Of a DNA stretch of 64,000 bases, positions 1 through 9,838 are shown in pieces (within the stretch, counting starts at the first letter, position 1; each line of letters begins with the position of its first letter). The translations under genes and the position numbers were made by a program. The notes beneath the pieces are model-generated. The model ran no database searches. It saw only the letters and a program-made list of their open reading frames with translations, and was not told where the DNA came from. Where the stretch lies: assembly GCA_958510825.1 (NCBI GenBank), contig OY294047.1, forward strand, positions 37,731,747 through 37,795,746, given 5' to 3'. This DNA comes from Brachypterus glaber (lineage: Eukaryota > Arthropoda > Insecta > Coleoptera > Kateretidae).

Positions 1-660
1 AAAAAAAAACACATTTATATTTTTAAAAACCAAATATCTTATGTTATTTATTTGGTTGTATCTAAAAGTTATTTACATATTTTTTTTTAAATTATTATTG
101 TTTTAGTAAGTGATAAGGGTAAAAGAAAAATGATATACAATTCTAACATATATTTTACATATGTACGGTAATTTGTAAAAAAAAAATAAAAATAACTTAA
201 CAAACTTTCTGAAACTAAAACATTTGTTTTTTTTAACATGTACGATTATAAAAAAATAAAAAATACCTAAATTAAAAGAAAAAAATATTATAAAATTTGA
301 CTCGAAATCATGCAATATTTTAGTAACTCATGCGCCTTGTAGATGTGCTCTTTGCAATCGTAGTTATGATATTTTGAGAATTTTTTTTTTCGATTTATTT
401 TCCCTTTTTAGGCACATTTAGTGTCTAAAGTAATTTTTAGTTTTATAGAACAGAAAATTACCTTATTTATCAAAAACATTACGTATGGGCTCTTTCATGC
501 CCAAAAAGACTCGTGCCAGTGTCTTCCTATAAACCGCTATTTTTTTTTGGTGGTAAAGACATATTGTATCTTTAATTTATCTTTAAACTAATAAACTAAC
601 CTTGAAAAACAATATTCACAAAAAGAAACCACAAAATAAAAAAATGCAAAAATAAAAAAG
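1..660. other. AT-rich sequence, no gene seen
   Basis: This is AT-rich sequence with many A and T runs and no coding pattern. If the minus-strand P450 is intact, this stretch is part of its intron 2. No exon 3 (expected W-R-D-M-R type C-helix) was found here on the minus strand. Confidence 0.5.
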
Positions 661-850
661 GTAACGTGGTTAGTCGCGCGGTCTACAATTGTAGACCAGG
701 CAGGTTTCAATATGAATAAAAACAATATTATACCCATTCAAAGTGTGAATTATTACTGATCTAATAGATTGATGCATAATGCACAGCTACTCGAAGGGGC
801 TCAAGCGTAAACACTCCGTGTAAAAAGTTACCCAGCTAAAAAAAAGCATG
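661..850 (+). repeat. possible tRNA-derived SINE
   Basis: A tRNA-like head is visible: an A-box-like TGGTTAGTCGCG near 668 and a B-box-like GGTTTCAAT near 703 at suitable spacing. A non-tRNA body rich in short stems follows (for example GGTCTACAATTGTAGACC near 679). An A-run lies at the 3' side near 840. The B box is imperfect, so this could be a decayed SINE or chance resemblance. Confidence 0.4.
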
Positions 851-892
851 GTCTACGATCGTAGATTAACGAAGGGTTAACTTAATTCTGCC

Positions 893-1100
893 CTTGGAAG
901 CATATACACGGTGTTTTTGAAATAGGGTGCAAAATTTTAAGCTGAGATTCTACATCATAAAATATGAAAAAAGTTCGTAAAAATATGTAAAAAATGCGTA
1001 GTAAGCAAGTTAATAACTTTAAAAGTGGTTAAAAAAATCGGTTTTTATTTAACAACTCAGAAACACTTTGAGATATAGCAACGAGGTTTTGCACATTTTT
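893..1100. repeat. dispersed repeat family C fragment
   Basis: This shares the signature of family C: GGTGTTTTTGAAATAGGGTG, then AAATATGAAAAAAGTTC, then AAAAAAATCGGTTTTTATTT, then ATATAGCAACGAGGTTTTGC. The same order of blocks occurs at 1749-2260, 13093-13350 and 15787-16230. It is probably a non-autonomous DNA transposon with CAGGGT-type ends; its left end is unclear. Confidence 0.6.
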
Positions 1101-1109
1101 TACCTACGT

Positions 1110-1258
1110 TTTATTATAAGATTCACTTTCAGATACCTCAAAAACCCCAATATACAAATTTTCACGAAAACTAGCCCCAGAATCTCAGGGGTGGAATTAG
1201 AAAAAAATTATTATCAGATTCAGTTTCGCCACCCCCAAAATTCTCCTATTTACCAATA
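1110..1258 (+). repeat. CCCCTCAGGGG-type repeat units, locus 1
   Basis: About one and a half units of a roughly 100-bp repeat are present: ATTCACTTTCAGATACCTC, ACCCCAATATAC, TTTTCACGAAAAC, then CTCAGGGGTGGAATTAG. The same unit is arrayed at 47755-48400 and 63090-63545. The open frame across it is a product of the repeat and does not look like a gene. Confidence 0.65.
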
Positions 1259-1267
1259 ACTCTAATA

Positions 1268-1390
1268 TACAGGGTTATTCAGAAAAATTTAAGAGGTTTC
1301 TACGTTAAAAAATATGAAAAAAAGTTCCTGTAGGGGGTGTTCCGGAAATGAGCCCTAAGGGAGGGAGCTAAGACCCTCCTAGGGGTACAT
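1268..1390 (+). repeat. family C terminal fragment
   Basis: It begins ATACAGGGTTATTCAGAAAA and contains AAATATGAAAAAAAGTTCC followed by CCGGAAATGAGCCCTAAGGG. Similar text in the other orientation is at 42840-42920. I take it as one end of a CAGGGT-terminated DNA transposon. Confidence 0.5.
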
Positions 1391-1463
1391 CCAGAAAGTA
1401 GTTTTTAATTAATATTTCTGGAACTTTTTGATTTCATAAATCCATTTTTTTTAATGTGTTTAC

Positions 1464-1627
1464 CTTTCAGAGCTACAAGGTTTTTAGCTAACAATGGCTC
1501 GACATCTGGAGACACCATTACCCTGCGATGAAGAAAATGGTCAAAATCCTTTACTGTAACCTGCTTGATCAAATCAGGGTCTCTTATAACCAGATCTGGA
1601 ATTTGGAAGGAATACGTTCCACTATAT
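1464..1627 (-). CDS. exon 2 of the minus-strand P450
   Basis: 164 nt with acceptor TTTATTTTAG and donor GTAAAC. The last base G starts a codon split with exon 3, outside the window. Compared with the plus-strand gene, D-L-I-K-Q and K-D-F-D-H-F are retained. Confidence 0.85.
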
Positions 1628-2607
1628 CTAAAATAAACATACATAAACTATAGCTTTTTAAATTGAGTAGCCTTATTTTATTTAAAAGTTCTGCCTTTGA
1701 GGAAGGAGGCTATTAGCTTTTTGATGCCTGGGGGGAGAGGTCAATAATACAGGGTGTTCCCTAATATCATGTCACTATTAAAGGAGTTAATTACTTATAT
1801 AAACATGTCTAAAAATGTGTCGTAAGGGAGTTACGCCCCTTTGAAAGGGGCTAAAAAAATCGGTTTTTATTTAATAACTCTGGAACCCTTTGATATATAG
1901 CAACGACGTTTTGCTTGGGAACTAAACTTACTAAGGCCCATCGTCATATGCTATTTTTATGTACTTATTTTAATCAGGGGTGTGCGAAATGGGGGGTTCT
2001 TTGTCCCAAACTTTTTGTTTTGTAACTTTTTTGTGATTTTGTTTTTGAAATATGATTCCACACGTCAAAATATATAAAAATGTACTCTTGTTGTAATACT
2101 GTAGGATTAATCGTTTTTGATTTGACTACATTTTAGGCAATTTGGGTCAAATATGTTGGGATTATGGGGTTTCGAAATTACGAATTCGGAGGAAGAGGGT
2201 GAAAGTGTTATGGCGTAGAAGATTTTAGCGGTTTCAGTAGTTTATCGGGTGCTTTTCGGGTGTTTTTTGAGGTTATGTCAAAATTCTGACGTGTATGGCG
2301 GATTCAGTTTTAGCGGGAAAAATACATAGGAATATCATATTGGAATCCAAGAATTTTTTTTTGTGGGCCTGTGTTATTAGTATTTTACTTTTTTCAAGTT
2401 TGCCTACCTTGACCCTGGAAATGCATCATAAGTTTCTTTTATCAATCCTGGAAAACTTTGTAATCTTAAAACGAGACGGAAACTATTTCCGAAAAATGGA
2501 ACAGTATTGCTTTGTTTTACTCCACGATTTTTCCAATAATTCATTGATCTAAATCCATAAAAATATATAAAAAGAGCAGATAAAACTGCTATTAATATCA
2601 GAATCAT
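1464..2607 (-). CDS. cytochrome P450, CYP9-like, 5' part only (exons 1-2)
   Basis: This is the start of a microsomal haem-thiolate monooxygenase gene that runs off the left edge. Exon 1 (2408-2607) begins at an ATG and encodes a hydrophobic N-terminal anchor (residues 1-18), then the MNYWKNRGV segment and a proline/glycine hinge (VPFFGN). Exon 2 (1464-1627) encodes a segment matching the complete P450 at 9636-25618: YSGTYSF, then LVIRDPDLIKQVTVKDFDHF, then LLAKNLVALKG. Splice signals read on the minus strand are AG/GTAGGC after exon 1, TTTATTTTAG before exon 2 and G/GTAAAC after exon 2. Intron phases (2, then 1) and the 164-nt length of exon 2 are the same as in the other gene. Exons 3-7, with the C-helix, I-helix and haem-binding cysteine, are not in the window, so whether the gene is functional cannot be judged. 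The CYP9 assignment is by overall similarity to the complete neighbour. Confidence 0.85.
1749..2260 (+). repeat. family C element inside intron 1 of the minus-strand P450
   Basis: It starts at ATACAGGGTGTTCCCTAATA and carries the family C blocks (TAAGGGAGTTACGCCCC, AAAAAAATCGGTTTTTATTT, CTTTGATATATAGCAACGAC, TACTCTTGTTGTAATACTGT). The closest relative is 15787-16230, which lies in intron 3 of the other P450. Confidence 0.65.
2408..2607 (-). CDS. exon 1 of the minus-strand P450
   Basis: 200 nt: 66 codons plus two bases (AG) completed by the first base of exon 2 to give Arg. The ATG is at 2605-2607. The donor is GTAGGC. It encodes the membrane anchor and hinge. Confidence 0.85.
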
Positions 2608-3687
2608 TTTGATATTTTATTTCTAAAAAAAAAAAATAAAACAGAATTTACTAATAAAATTTTAGTAGGTATAATATTTAAAACAAAAAGATTCCACTAC
2701 GAAATAAAAAAAGTCTCATCTAGATGCATCATTTACATTTATTTTATACTTAGAACAACAACTACACTGTAATTTTTTTTTAGGTACGGCAACCTCCAAT
2801 TTAATTACCGGCTACAGGACCGTAGCTTTGAGGGAGGCTCTCCTCACCTGTATTGAAATTCAAAAAAGTTGTAAATTCATGGCTTAAAACTATAAAAGTT
2901 GTATAGAAATTATAATTTTAGCAGTAGCGGATCTTGAAATTAAAAAAATTGTAAATTTCATAGTTATGTAAAAATATAAATTAGTTATTTTAGCAGTATT
3001 TTTTTTAGTTGTTGTTTTGTCTACGGTATAAAAGTTGTAGTTTTAGACTAAAACAAATTGTCATTTTAAACTTTCTCCCCCATCCCCATTGACCTATCAA
3101 TACCAGGATTTAAAAAAATTTAAAATTAAAATTTTATAGTAAAATTACATTTTTGCCTTATCTATGCAACTGCAACTGAAAATTTTTCCCGATGTCATAC
3201 CGTAATTTAAAAAAAAAATTATTTTAAAACACGATTTTAGGATAAAACTGTAATCGTTAGATTAAAGCGTAAATTTATTTTTTTTTAATAACTACAAACA
3301 CTTGAAACAAAATATTATTTTTTTAAATTATTTAGTTAAATATGTTTATATCAAGCATTTTTATACTTGTAACAACTATCTAACAAAAGTAACACAAATA
3401 CTTCATATTAGGTACACTGTGTGTAACACAAGATTTCTTTTTATCCTATCAAATAAAGCATCAGTTAATCAAGCCTGACTAGTGATTAAAGTAAATAACT
3501 GATTGAGCTTAAAGATAAAGTCCAAACTTATGCTTAAAATCCATACCTAAATAACTAAATTTTTAGAAACCCAATCATTTAACACTTTTTGCTACCTTAA
3601 ATATAAACAGAAAAAAATAGGAAATTGCGCTTACAGTTCACCATAGACTAATCATTTTATCTGGATGTTCTATAAATAAATCCAGGG
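2608..3687. other. P450 intergenic sequence, no gene seen
   Basis: This is the upstream side of the minus-strand P450. It is AT-rich with repeated AAAAGTTGTA and TTAAAATTTTATAG phrases similar to 43680-44110. I could not place a convincing TATA box or initiator. Confidence 0.4.
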
Positions 3688-3958
3688 TCATACAGTAATT
3701 GATGACAATGACAATGAATTGCAAGTTTTTATTTAACTAGACTTAATGTACTTACTTGTTTATTAATTTTATCCAAAATAAGGAAAAAAATCGATACGTA
3801 CTTTTATAGGGTATTTGAAGGATATACTTCAAATACTCTAAAAGTGCGTATTAATTTTTTTCCTTATTTTGGATAAAATTATTAAACAAGTATACTTACT
3901 AAGTCTTATAAAATAAAAACTTTTAATTCATTATCATTGCATTTAATTACTGTATGAT
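3688..3958. mobile_element. foldback element (palindromic MITE)
   Basis: Two arms of about 130 bp meet near 3825. The outer ends are TCATACAGTAATT (3688) and AATTACTGTATGA. The inner arms include AAAATAAGGAAAAAAAT against ATTTTTTTCCTTATTTT, and GTATTTGAAG against CTTCAAATAC at the centre. Minor mismatches occur along the arms. No coding capacity; a non-autonomous DNA transposon is the likely origin. Confidence 0.7.
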
Positions 3959-4929
3959 ATATCATAAACTATATATAAACAATATATAGGCCAATCAAAA
4001 CCTGGCATTTTTAGTTTCTTGACCAATCAGATCAAAATGAATCTAATAATTTTTGCAATTATCACTTGGTTACTATGGAAACAAGAAACTGACAGTTACT
4101 GACAGTTAGTTGATTTATTTTTATTGATAAGCAATAGAAATGCTTATTTTATTACCAAAACATCCTAGGTATAAACCATAATTAATTTCAGATAATATAT
4201 TTTATGCACTTTCCATCTTAAAAGCTTGAAATCACTGATATTCATAAATTTTAATTTATTTAATTGAATCTTGGTATTAAAAACAGGCCACTCAAAACTA
4301 ATTTAAACACTTATTTATTAAAAATATATTTACAGTAAAGTAGTTAATAATTTACTTCTTTTAAATGACGGAAATGAAAACATCAAATGACTACGCTGGT
4401 ACCAATACAGTGTTGCCTAACTTTATTAGAAACCGATCGCAAATGTTTTTTTACTGGTGGAAACACCCTTTATTTTATTTCTTTTCAGTTGAAAACTAAA
4501 CTTTTTAAACAAAAACAGCAATGATCTTTATTTAAATGCTAAAATATATAATAACAACTATTTTATTGGAATAGCAAAGTTTAGACAACACTAGCGAACA
4601 AGTGAACATCGTGGTTTCAAAAAGCGCGGAAAATTTGAGATTTAATTATAGGTAGTTGTAAAGTAATATTGTTGTTTAGTTCTTAGTATTTAATTTAAAA
4701 ATGAAACAACATTAAACATGGTAAAATTATGTACTTTCTTATTTTTTTTTGTGAAATAGTCTTTCAAAATACCACTCGTGCATGTTGAATTATACATAAT
4801 TTTTTTACTGTATATTTATAAAAAAACATTTTGCTTAAGGTAATTAAGCTGCTAAACAAGCATGATTGTCTGCATTAACAAAAACAACTTGTACCATCTT
4901 TTGACATATATTCATTATTTTTAGCTTAA
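3959..4929. other. no gene or clear repeat seen
   Basis: AT-rich intergenic sequence between the two P450 genes. No tandem repeat, inverted repeat or coding pattern was recognised. Confidence 0.4.
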
Positions 4930-5570
4930 AAAGTGTGGACAGGGGGGCATAGGGAGACTTTTTTTTAATGAAAGAGGGGTAGTGTGATATATCAGTTTTA
5001 ATTTATTTAACATTATTTTGCAGTTTGGGTTTCAGTTTTTTTTGCTAAAATACGATTTTTAAAGATTGCTTTTTTATTTATATTATTTAAAATTAGTTTA
5101 AAAGTTTAATTTACTTATTTTTATTATGAAATAAAGTATTTTTCAAAAATTGTTTAATTTTTTTAAAGAAATTTTGACAAAAATTCCCATTTTCAACCCT
5201 ATTTTAAACTCCCAAAAAAGGCCTCAAAAAAGTATGTGGTGAAATAGAAAATTTTATAGGCTTTAAAAATATGTATCACACGACCCCATTTTCTATTAAA
5301 AAAAACTCTATGCCACATTTTTTAAGCTTAGAATATCAAATATATGCCAAAAGATGATTTAAATTATCTTCTTTAAGGGCCACTTGCACCAATGATGGTT
5401 TAACTTTAAACTTGGATTAAATTGACGGCCGACCAATCAGAACGCAGCATTTTTAACTTAAACTCGGTTTAGCTGAGATAATCCCAGGCCAAAAGTTGGT
5501 GCAAGTGTTTCAAATTTGAATTCGATATCTCAACTCATTTAAAAGTTAAGAGGGGTAGACTTAAATAAAA
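4930..5570. repeat. family B foldback-type element, copy 1 (interrupted)
   Basis: This carries the paired family B phrases AGTGTGGACAGGGGGGCATA near 4931 and CACACGACCCC... ATGCCACATTTTTTAAGC near 5278-5330, which are inverted relatives of each other. Its right part is split by the small MITE at 5381-5507: the family's usual GATATCT...TTTTAAAAGTTAA end resumes after the insertion. Confidence 0.6.
5381..5507. mobile_element. 127-bp MITE with CACTTGCACCAA ends
   Basis: Perfect 12-bp terminal inverted repeats CACTTGCACCAA (5381) and TTGGTGCAAGTG (5496). It contains ATTGACGGCCGACCAATCAG in the middle. It is inserted into family B sequence, so it is younger than that element. No coding capacity. 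Confidence 0.75.
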
Positions 5571-7099
5571 CTCACTCGGTATAACTCCATAACGACAAAA
5601 CGAGCCCTTTTTGGCTGGAGTCCACATAATATGTGGAGTTATTATCTTAACCACTTGTTAATATTTATATTAATAGCAACCAAATAGGAACATATGACAA
5701 TCATTCTATTTAAACATTCAAGGTTTCTATTGCAAATTGTTTACATTTAGTAAATGAAAGAATATCTTACTATATTGCGAATAATTTAGATTTAAATAAA
5801 GATTAATTAAAATAAGTAAGCACTTAGGTGTAATATAAATTGTGGGTGAGTTTGACAGTGTTCCTATGTTTTTTACAATGCATTTAAATGTGTAAAAAGT
5901 TCGTTTGGTAATCAAGATTTGGTAGGTATGTTTAAGATATAAATAAATAAAGAATATGTAATGTACACAGAGCCGGATTTACTTAAGTCAAGGCTATTGC
6001 CATCTCGTCCCACAAAACAGAAATTGTTGACAAAAAAAAAAGGTCTACAACTAAAAATGTATCTTTCCCTAAAATCTGCTGTACTAAGCAAATTTGGCCC
6101 TGAGTGTACAGTAACTTTCAGAGATATTTTGTTTAAAGACCATTAATTTAAACTTATGCATTAGTTCCAGGGCCCTAAACGCCCTGTAGGCATTAGATAA
6201 CATGCCGCGGCAAGCTACCTTTAAACAGAAATTGTTGACACTTATGAGCAAACTTAAGTCTTGCGACACTTACTTGGTGATCAAAAAAAATTTATAATAA
6301 TTTATTACTACTGCTTCTAAAATCTACCGCCCTAGGTCCTAATATTGCCTTAAGAAAATATGATCCTAAATATTTCACAGAAACTAAACACTCTTAGTAG
6401 CAGCAGCTTGCTACCCAATTAATGTATTCACTAATACCTATGTTTTTTTCTGAATCCTAGATAAAATTATTCAGATATTGCATGAAAACCTAAACGATAT
6501 GTGCACACTTCTAACTTGTATCTCTTATTTCCGAGTTCAAACTGTAAGTCTGTTTCCTGTATGAGAGCATTTTTTTTAATTTAACATCTTCCTCGTAATA
6601 AGAGCGATTTAACTCGGTCTGCGGTCTTTATGTAGTTGAGGACTGACTTATAGAAAAAAACTCAAGGGCGGAATCTATCTATGGTTATATCTTGGTTATA
6701 AGTAATGGGAATCGCACGTTATTATTGGGTTTACACTGGCATCAGTTTAAACACATTTACATGCAAGCAGAATACAAATTACCAAAATAAAAATATGTTT
6801 AAAATTTGGTTTTGCAGACAAAAAAGTCGTTGATTAATTATATTAAATTATGCATTATAATCTAAACATAGAAATAAAAACATTTAAAATACGGTTTAAT
6901 TTAATAACATCTCGTATAAGAAAATATTTATCTTAACGTGGAAATATCATCTGCAAAACAATTTTAAAAATGTTTTTATTATATAAAAAAAATCATATTT
7001 TATTATTTTATTAACGAATTTTTAAACTTATATTGTTTTCTTTCTGGCTCTTTGAATTGTTAAAAAGTTAAAACATAATTGTTACATTTCTTGTAGTGT
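5571..7099. other. AT-rich intergenic, no gene seen
   Basis: No supported feature. The short open frames here lack codon bias, splice context or recognisable motifs. Confidence 0.4.
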
Positions 7100-7180
7100 G
7101 CCATTTGAAGAAGTTGGAATAAAGCCAACGAAACGTCGGCAGTTTTAGTGAAAAAACGTCGTTTTTTAATATAAATAACC
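7100..7180 (+). other. hammerhead-like motif, probably a Penelope-like element remnant
   Basis: TTGAAGA, stem GTTGG/CCAAC closed by a short loop, GAAAC, GTC, then GGCAGTTTTAGTG. This has the same layout as the motif at the 3' ends of the Penelope-like copies at 17701 and 30487 (CTGAAGA, stem GTCTCT/AGAGAC, GAAAC, GTC). The usual first C of the core is T here, so activity is doubtful. No reverse transcriptase is attached; I infer an orphan terminal repeat. Confidence 0.45.
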
Positions 7181-7868
7181 CTAATCCAGTTAGCTTTTTC
7201 GACACACTTACCCAATATGTGACAGCTTACCATAAAATTATGGTAAAAATGATTTCCTGGGTATAAATTTTTCAATCTAAATGGTGAATTTTGACTGATT
7301 TAGATGTATGTAATAGTAAATAAGTTCACCACTTTTTACAACCACCCGCTGCAGAAATGATTTTAACACTCTTTTGTGTTAAATACGTACCATTTTAAAT
7401 ATAAAGCGAGTGTAAAATTTAACACTTAATTTTTTAGTGTATAGGTTTCCATCCATCCCAATTAACAGTAAACTAAAAATTGGACCAGTAAAAAGAAATG
7501 TTAAAAAAAATACATTTCATTGGTAACTTTCTTAGTTTATTGTTAATTTTTTGGTAAAGCAAGCGTGCAACCAACGTTGGTTGCAACCTTTATTTTAAAC
7601 AAAAAATAATCGAAATAAATAAAATTTAATTAAAAAATATTGATTAATTATGATTTTGCAGCATTTTGAAATGTTTGTAATTATTTAATTAATTTAATTT
7701 AGTTTTAATTTTTGTTGGCCAGATTTTTTTCCCTTCAATTTTGATTCTGATTTCGTATGAATGTGTCGATTGATGCCAGTATAAACGCATATATGTATAT
7801 ATGCATAAAATCAAAAAAACAGTATAAAAGCATATGCATATGTATGCATATATGCACATATAATAATA
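7181..7868. other. AT-rich intergenic, no gene seen
   Basis: There are TATG/CATA-rich stretches around 7790-7860 and no other supported feature. Confidence 0.4.
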
Positions 7869-8481
7869 CACAGCGTTTCAAAAATCCGCCCCCCTTTAAC
7901 TTTTGAACGGCTTAAGTTATCAACCTTAAATTTGGAACACCTAGATAAAATTAACCACACTATTTTAAAGCCTACAAAATTTTCTATTTGCCGACATATT
8001 TTTTTTAATTTTTTAATAGCAATTTTTGGGGGTTTGGAAATAGGGTTAAAAATGGGAATTTTCGTCAAAATTTCTTTAAAAAAATCAAAAAATTGTTAAA
8101 AAATGTTTTATTTCATGATGCAAATACATCAGTTATACTTTTAAACTAATTTTAAATGAAATAAATAAAATTGTACAAAAAAAATCTTAAAAAATCCCAT
8201 TTTTTAGCAAAAAAAAATTGAAAAATGAAAACCTTTAAAAAAGGTTTAAAAAAAATAAAAATTATTTAGTCATATAGAGAATTTTATAATTTTATACATT
8301 ATGTATCACACGACCCCTTTCAATTAAAAAAATGTCCCCCCTTGCCCCTCTATCTCCATTGTGCCCCCTAAGCATATCAAATATATACTAAAAAAATATT
8401 TGGGTTATGTTATTTAATTATTTTAAATTTTAAGTTGATATCTTAAGCCTTTTAAAAGTTAAGGTCTTTTAACACGCTCTG
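7869..8481. mobile_element. family B foldback element, copy 2
   Basis: The ends are imperfect inverted repeats: left CACAGCGTTTCAAAA with TTTAACTTTTGAACGGCTTA, right GATATCTTAAGCCTTTTAAA with AACACGCTCTG. TA dinucleotides flank both sides. Inner paired phrases include ACACGACCCC and CCCCTTGCCCC. It resembles 40076-40702, which is better preserved. No transposase. Confidence 0.6.
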
Positions 8482-8742
8482 TATGGGTGACCCATAATGG
8501 GACTGATTACTTATGACCGACATATATGAGCTTTGTTGTTTAAATATTATAAATAATATAAATACCTACTAAAATATGTTTATTAATTATGATGCGAACT
8601 ATTTAAATGCATTTTCTACGTACAAGGTTAAATCACTTAAAATTTTATCATAGGATATCTAATAGTACGAGTAGGTGTATATTTTTGTCACCTATAAGTG
8701 CATATTTATTAGTGATGACATACTCTGCTTATTATACTATTC

Positions 8743-8935
8743 ACAGCGCCTGCCCTAGAACAGTATTATACGGTGTTATAAAAATCCGGTTCTACAAGGG
8801 AAAGAGCCCTATTATTTTTGAAAGTAATCCCCCCAAAAACAAAAAAAGTTATGGGGGGTTAAATTTTTAAAAAATCTGAAAGAAAATTCCGATTAACGTA
8901 ACCTTTTCAGGAAAAATTACTTGTATTATAAGGAT
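8743..8935 (+). repeat. family A repeat, 5'-part (copy 1)
   Basis: It opens with CACAGCGCCTGCCCTAGAAC and TATTATACGGTG, then ACAAGGGAAAGAGCCCTATT, AAAGTAATCCCCCCAAAAAC and TTATGGGGGGTTAAA. Other copies are at 23497, 24818 and 40716. It lies upstream of the complete P450 and runs into the duplicated block. Confidence 0.65.
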
Positions 8936-9254
8936 CAATTCTACCAGTTTTAAAAGTAATCTCCAGAAAAACAAAATTCTGATTTTTTTTATTTTTTTGT
9001 TTTTAATTTTTTTTTTTTCAAAAAAAAAAAAAAAGAACTGTTTAATTTTAACAAGAAATTTTAAATTTTCATTATAATTAGGTGGCTTGCTTCTAAAAGG
9101 GCCACAAAATTATTTTGACCAAATTACCTCAGCAATAAAATTTATTCCATTCTTCATCTAAAAACCGTGTGTCCCTATTTGTTTACTTATAATAAGATTT
9201 ATTTTTAGAGAATAATTACCTATTTTTTAGTTTTAAAAGTAATCTCCAGAAAAA

Positions 9255-9311
9255 CAAAAAAAGTTTAGGGGGGTTAAAATTTTTGTTTGTAACCCCCCTA
9301 AACTTTTTTTG
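9255..9311. repeat. hairpin with 21-bp arms in the duplicated block
   Basis: Left arm 9255-9275 and right arm 9291-9311 are perfect inverted repeats built on AAGTTTAGGGGGGTT and AACCCCCCTAAACTT. It is present only in the second unit of the duplication. Confidence 0.8.
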
Positions 9312-9532
9312 TTTGTTGGAAAAATAATTCTGATTTTTTTTATTTTTTTGTTTTTAATTTTTTTTTTCAAAAAAAAAAAGAACTGTTTAATTTTAACAAG
9401 AAATTTTAAATTTTCATTATAATTAGGTGGCTTGCTTCTAAAAGGGCCACAAAATTATTTTGACCAAATTACCTCAGCAATAAAATTTATTCCATTCTTC
9501 ATCTAAAAACCGTGTGTCCCTATTTGTTTACT

Positions 9533-9540
9533 TATAATAA
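9533..9540 (+). promoter_or_regulatory. possible TATA box of the complete P450
   Basis: TATAATAA lies about 96 bp upstream of the start codon at 9636. An identical TATAATAA occurs in the upstream copy near 9188. No experimental or comparative support; the 5' untranslated region would be about 70 nt if this is used. Confidence 0.3.
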
Positions 9541-9635
9541 GATTTATTTTTAGAGAATAATTACCTATTTTTACAACGGAAATTTTCACTTAAATTGTAA
9601 TTGAGGAAATTTAATTTTAAAAGAGAAGTTCAAGA

Positions 9636-9838
9636 ATGTTTTTGTTAGTTATTTTTGTTGTGCTTTTTTTATATTTCATTTATTATAATGGATTTAAGCC
9701 CTTAAATTACTGGAATAAGCATGGCGTTATTAATAAACCGGGATATCCGTTTGTTGGAAATATGTCAGAACTTATTTTAAGGAAAAAACATTTTGCTGGA
9801 ATACTTCAAGATATTTATAACAAATATCCAAATAACAG
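9636..9838 (+). CDS. exon 1 of the complete P450
   Basis: 203 nt encoding the anchor, the NYWNKHGV segment and the PGYPFVGN hinge (residues 35-42). It ends AACAG before GTAAG; the last codon is split after two bases (phase 2). Confidence 0.92.

Larger units (their letters stand above)
8942..9572. repeat. tandem duplication directly upstream of the complete P450
   Basis: Two copies of one block lie head to tail: about 8942-9227 and 9230-9572. The cores 9035-9227 and 9380-9572 are each 193 bp and I read them as identical, from GAACTGTTTAATTTTAAC to AATAATTACCTATTTTT. Each also starts with the family A phrase AAAAGTAATCTCCAGAAAAA. The second copy differs by the hairpin at 9255-9311. The right copy ends 63 bp before the P450 start codon, so the duplication covers the expected core promoter. 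Identity suggests a recent event or an assembly artefact. Confidence 0.85.
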
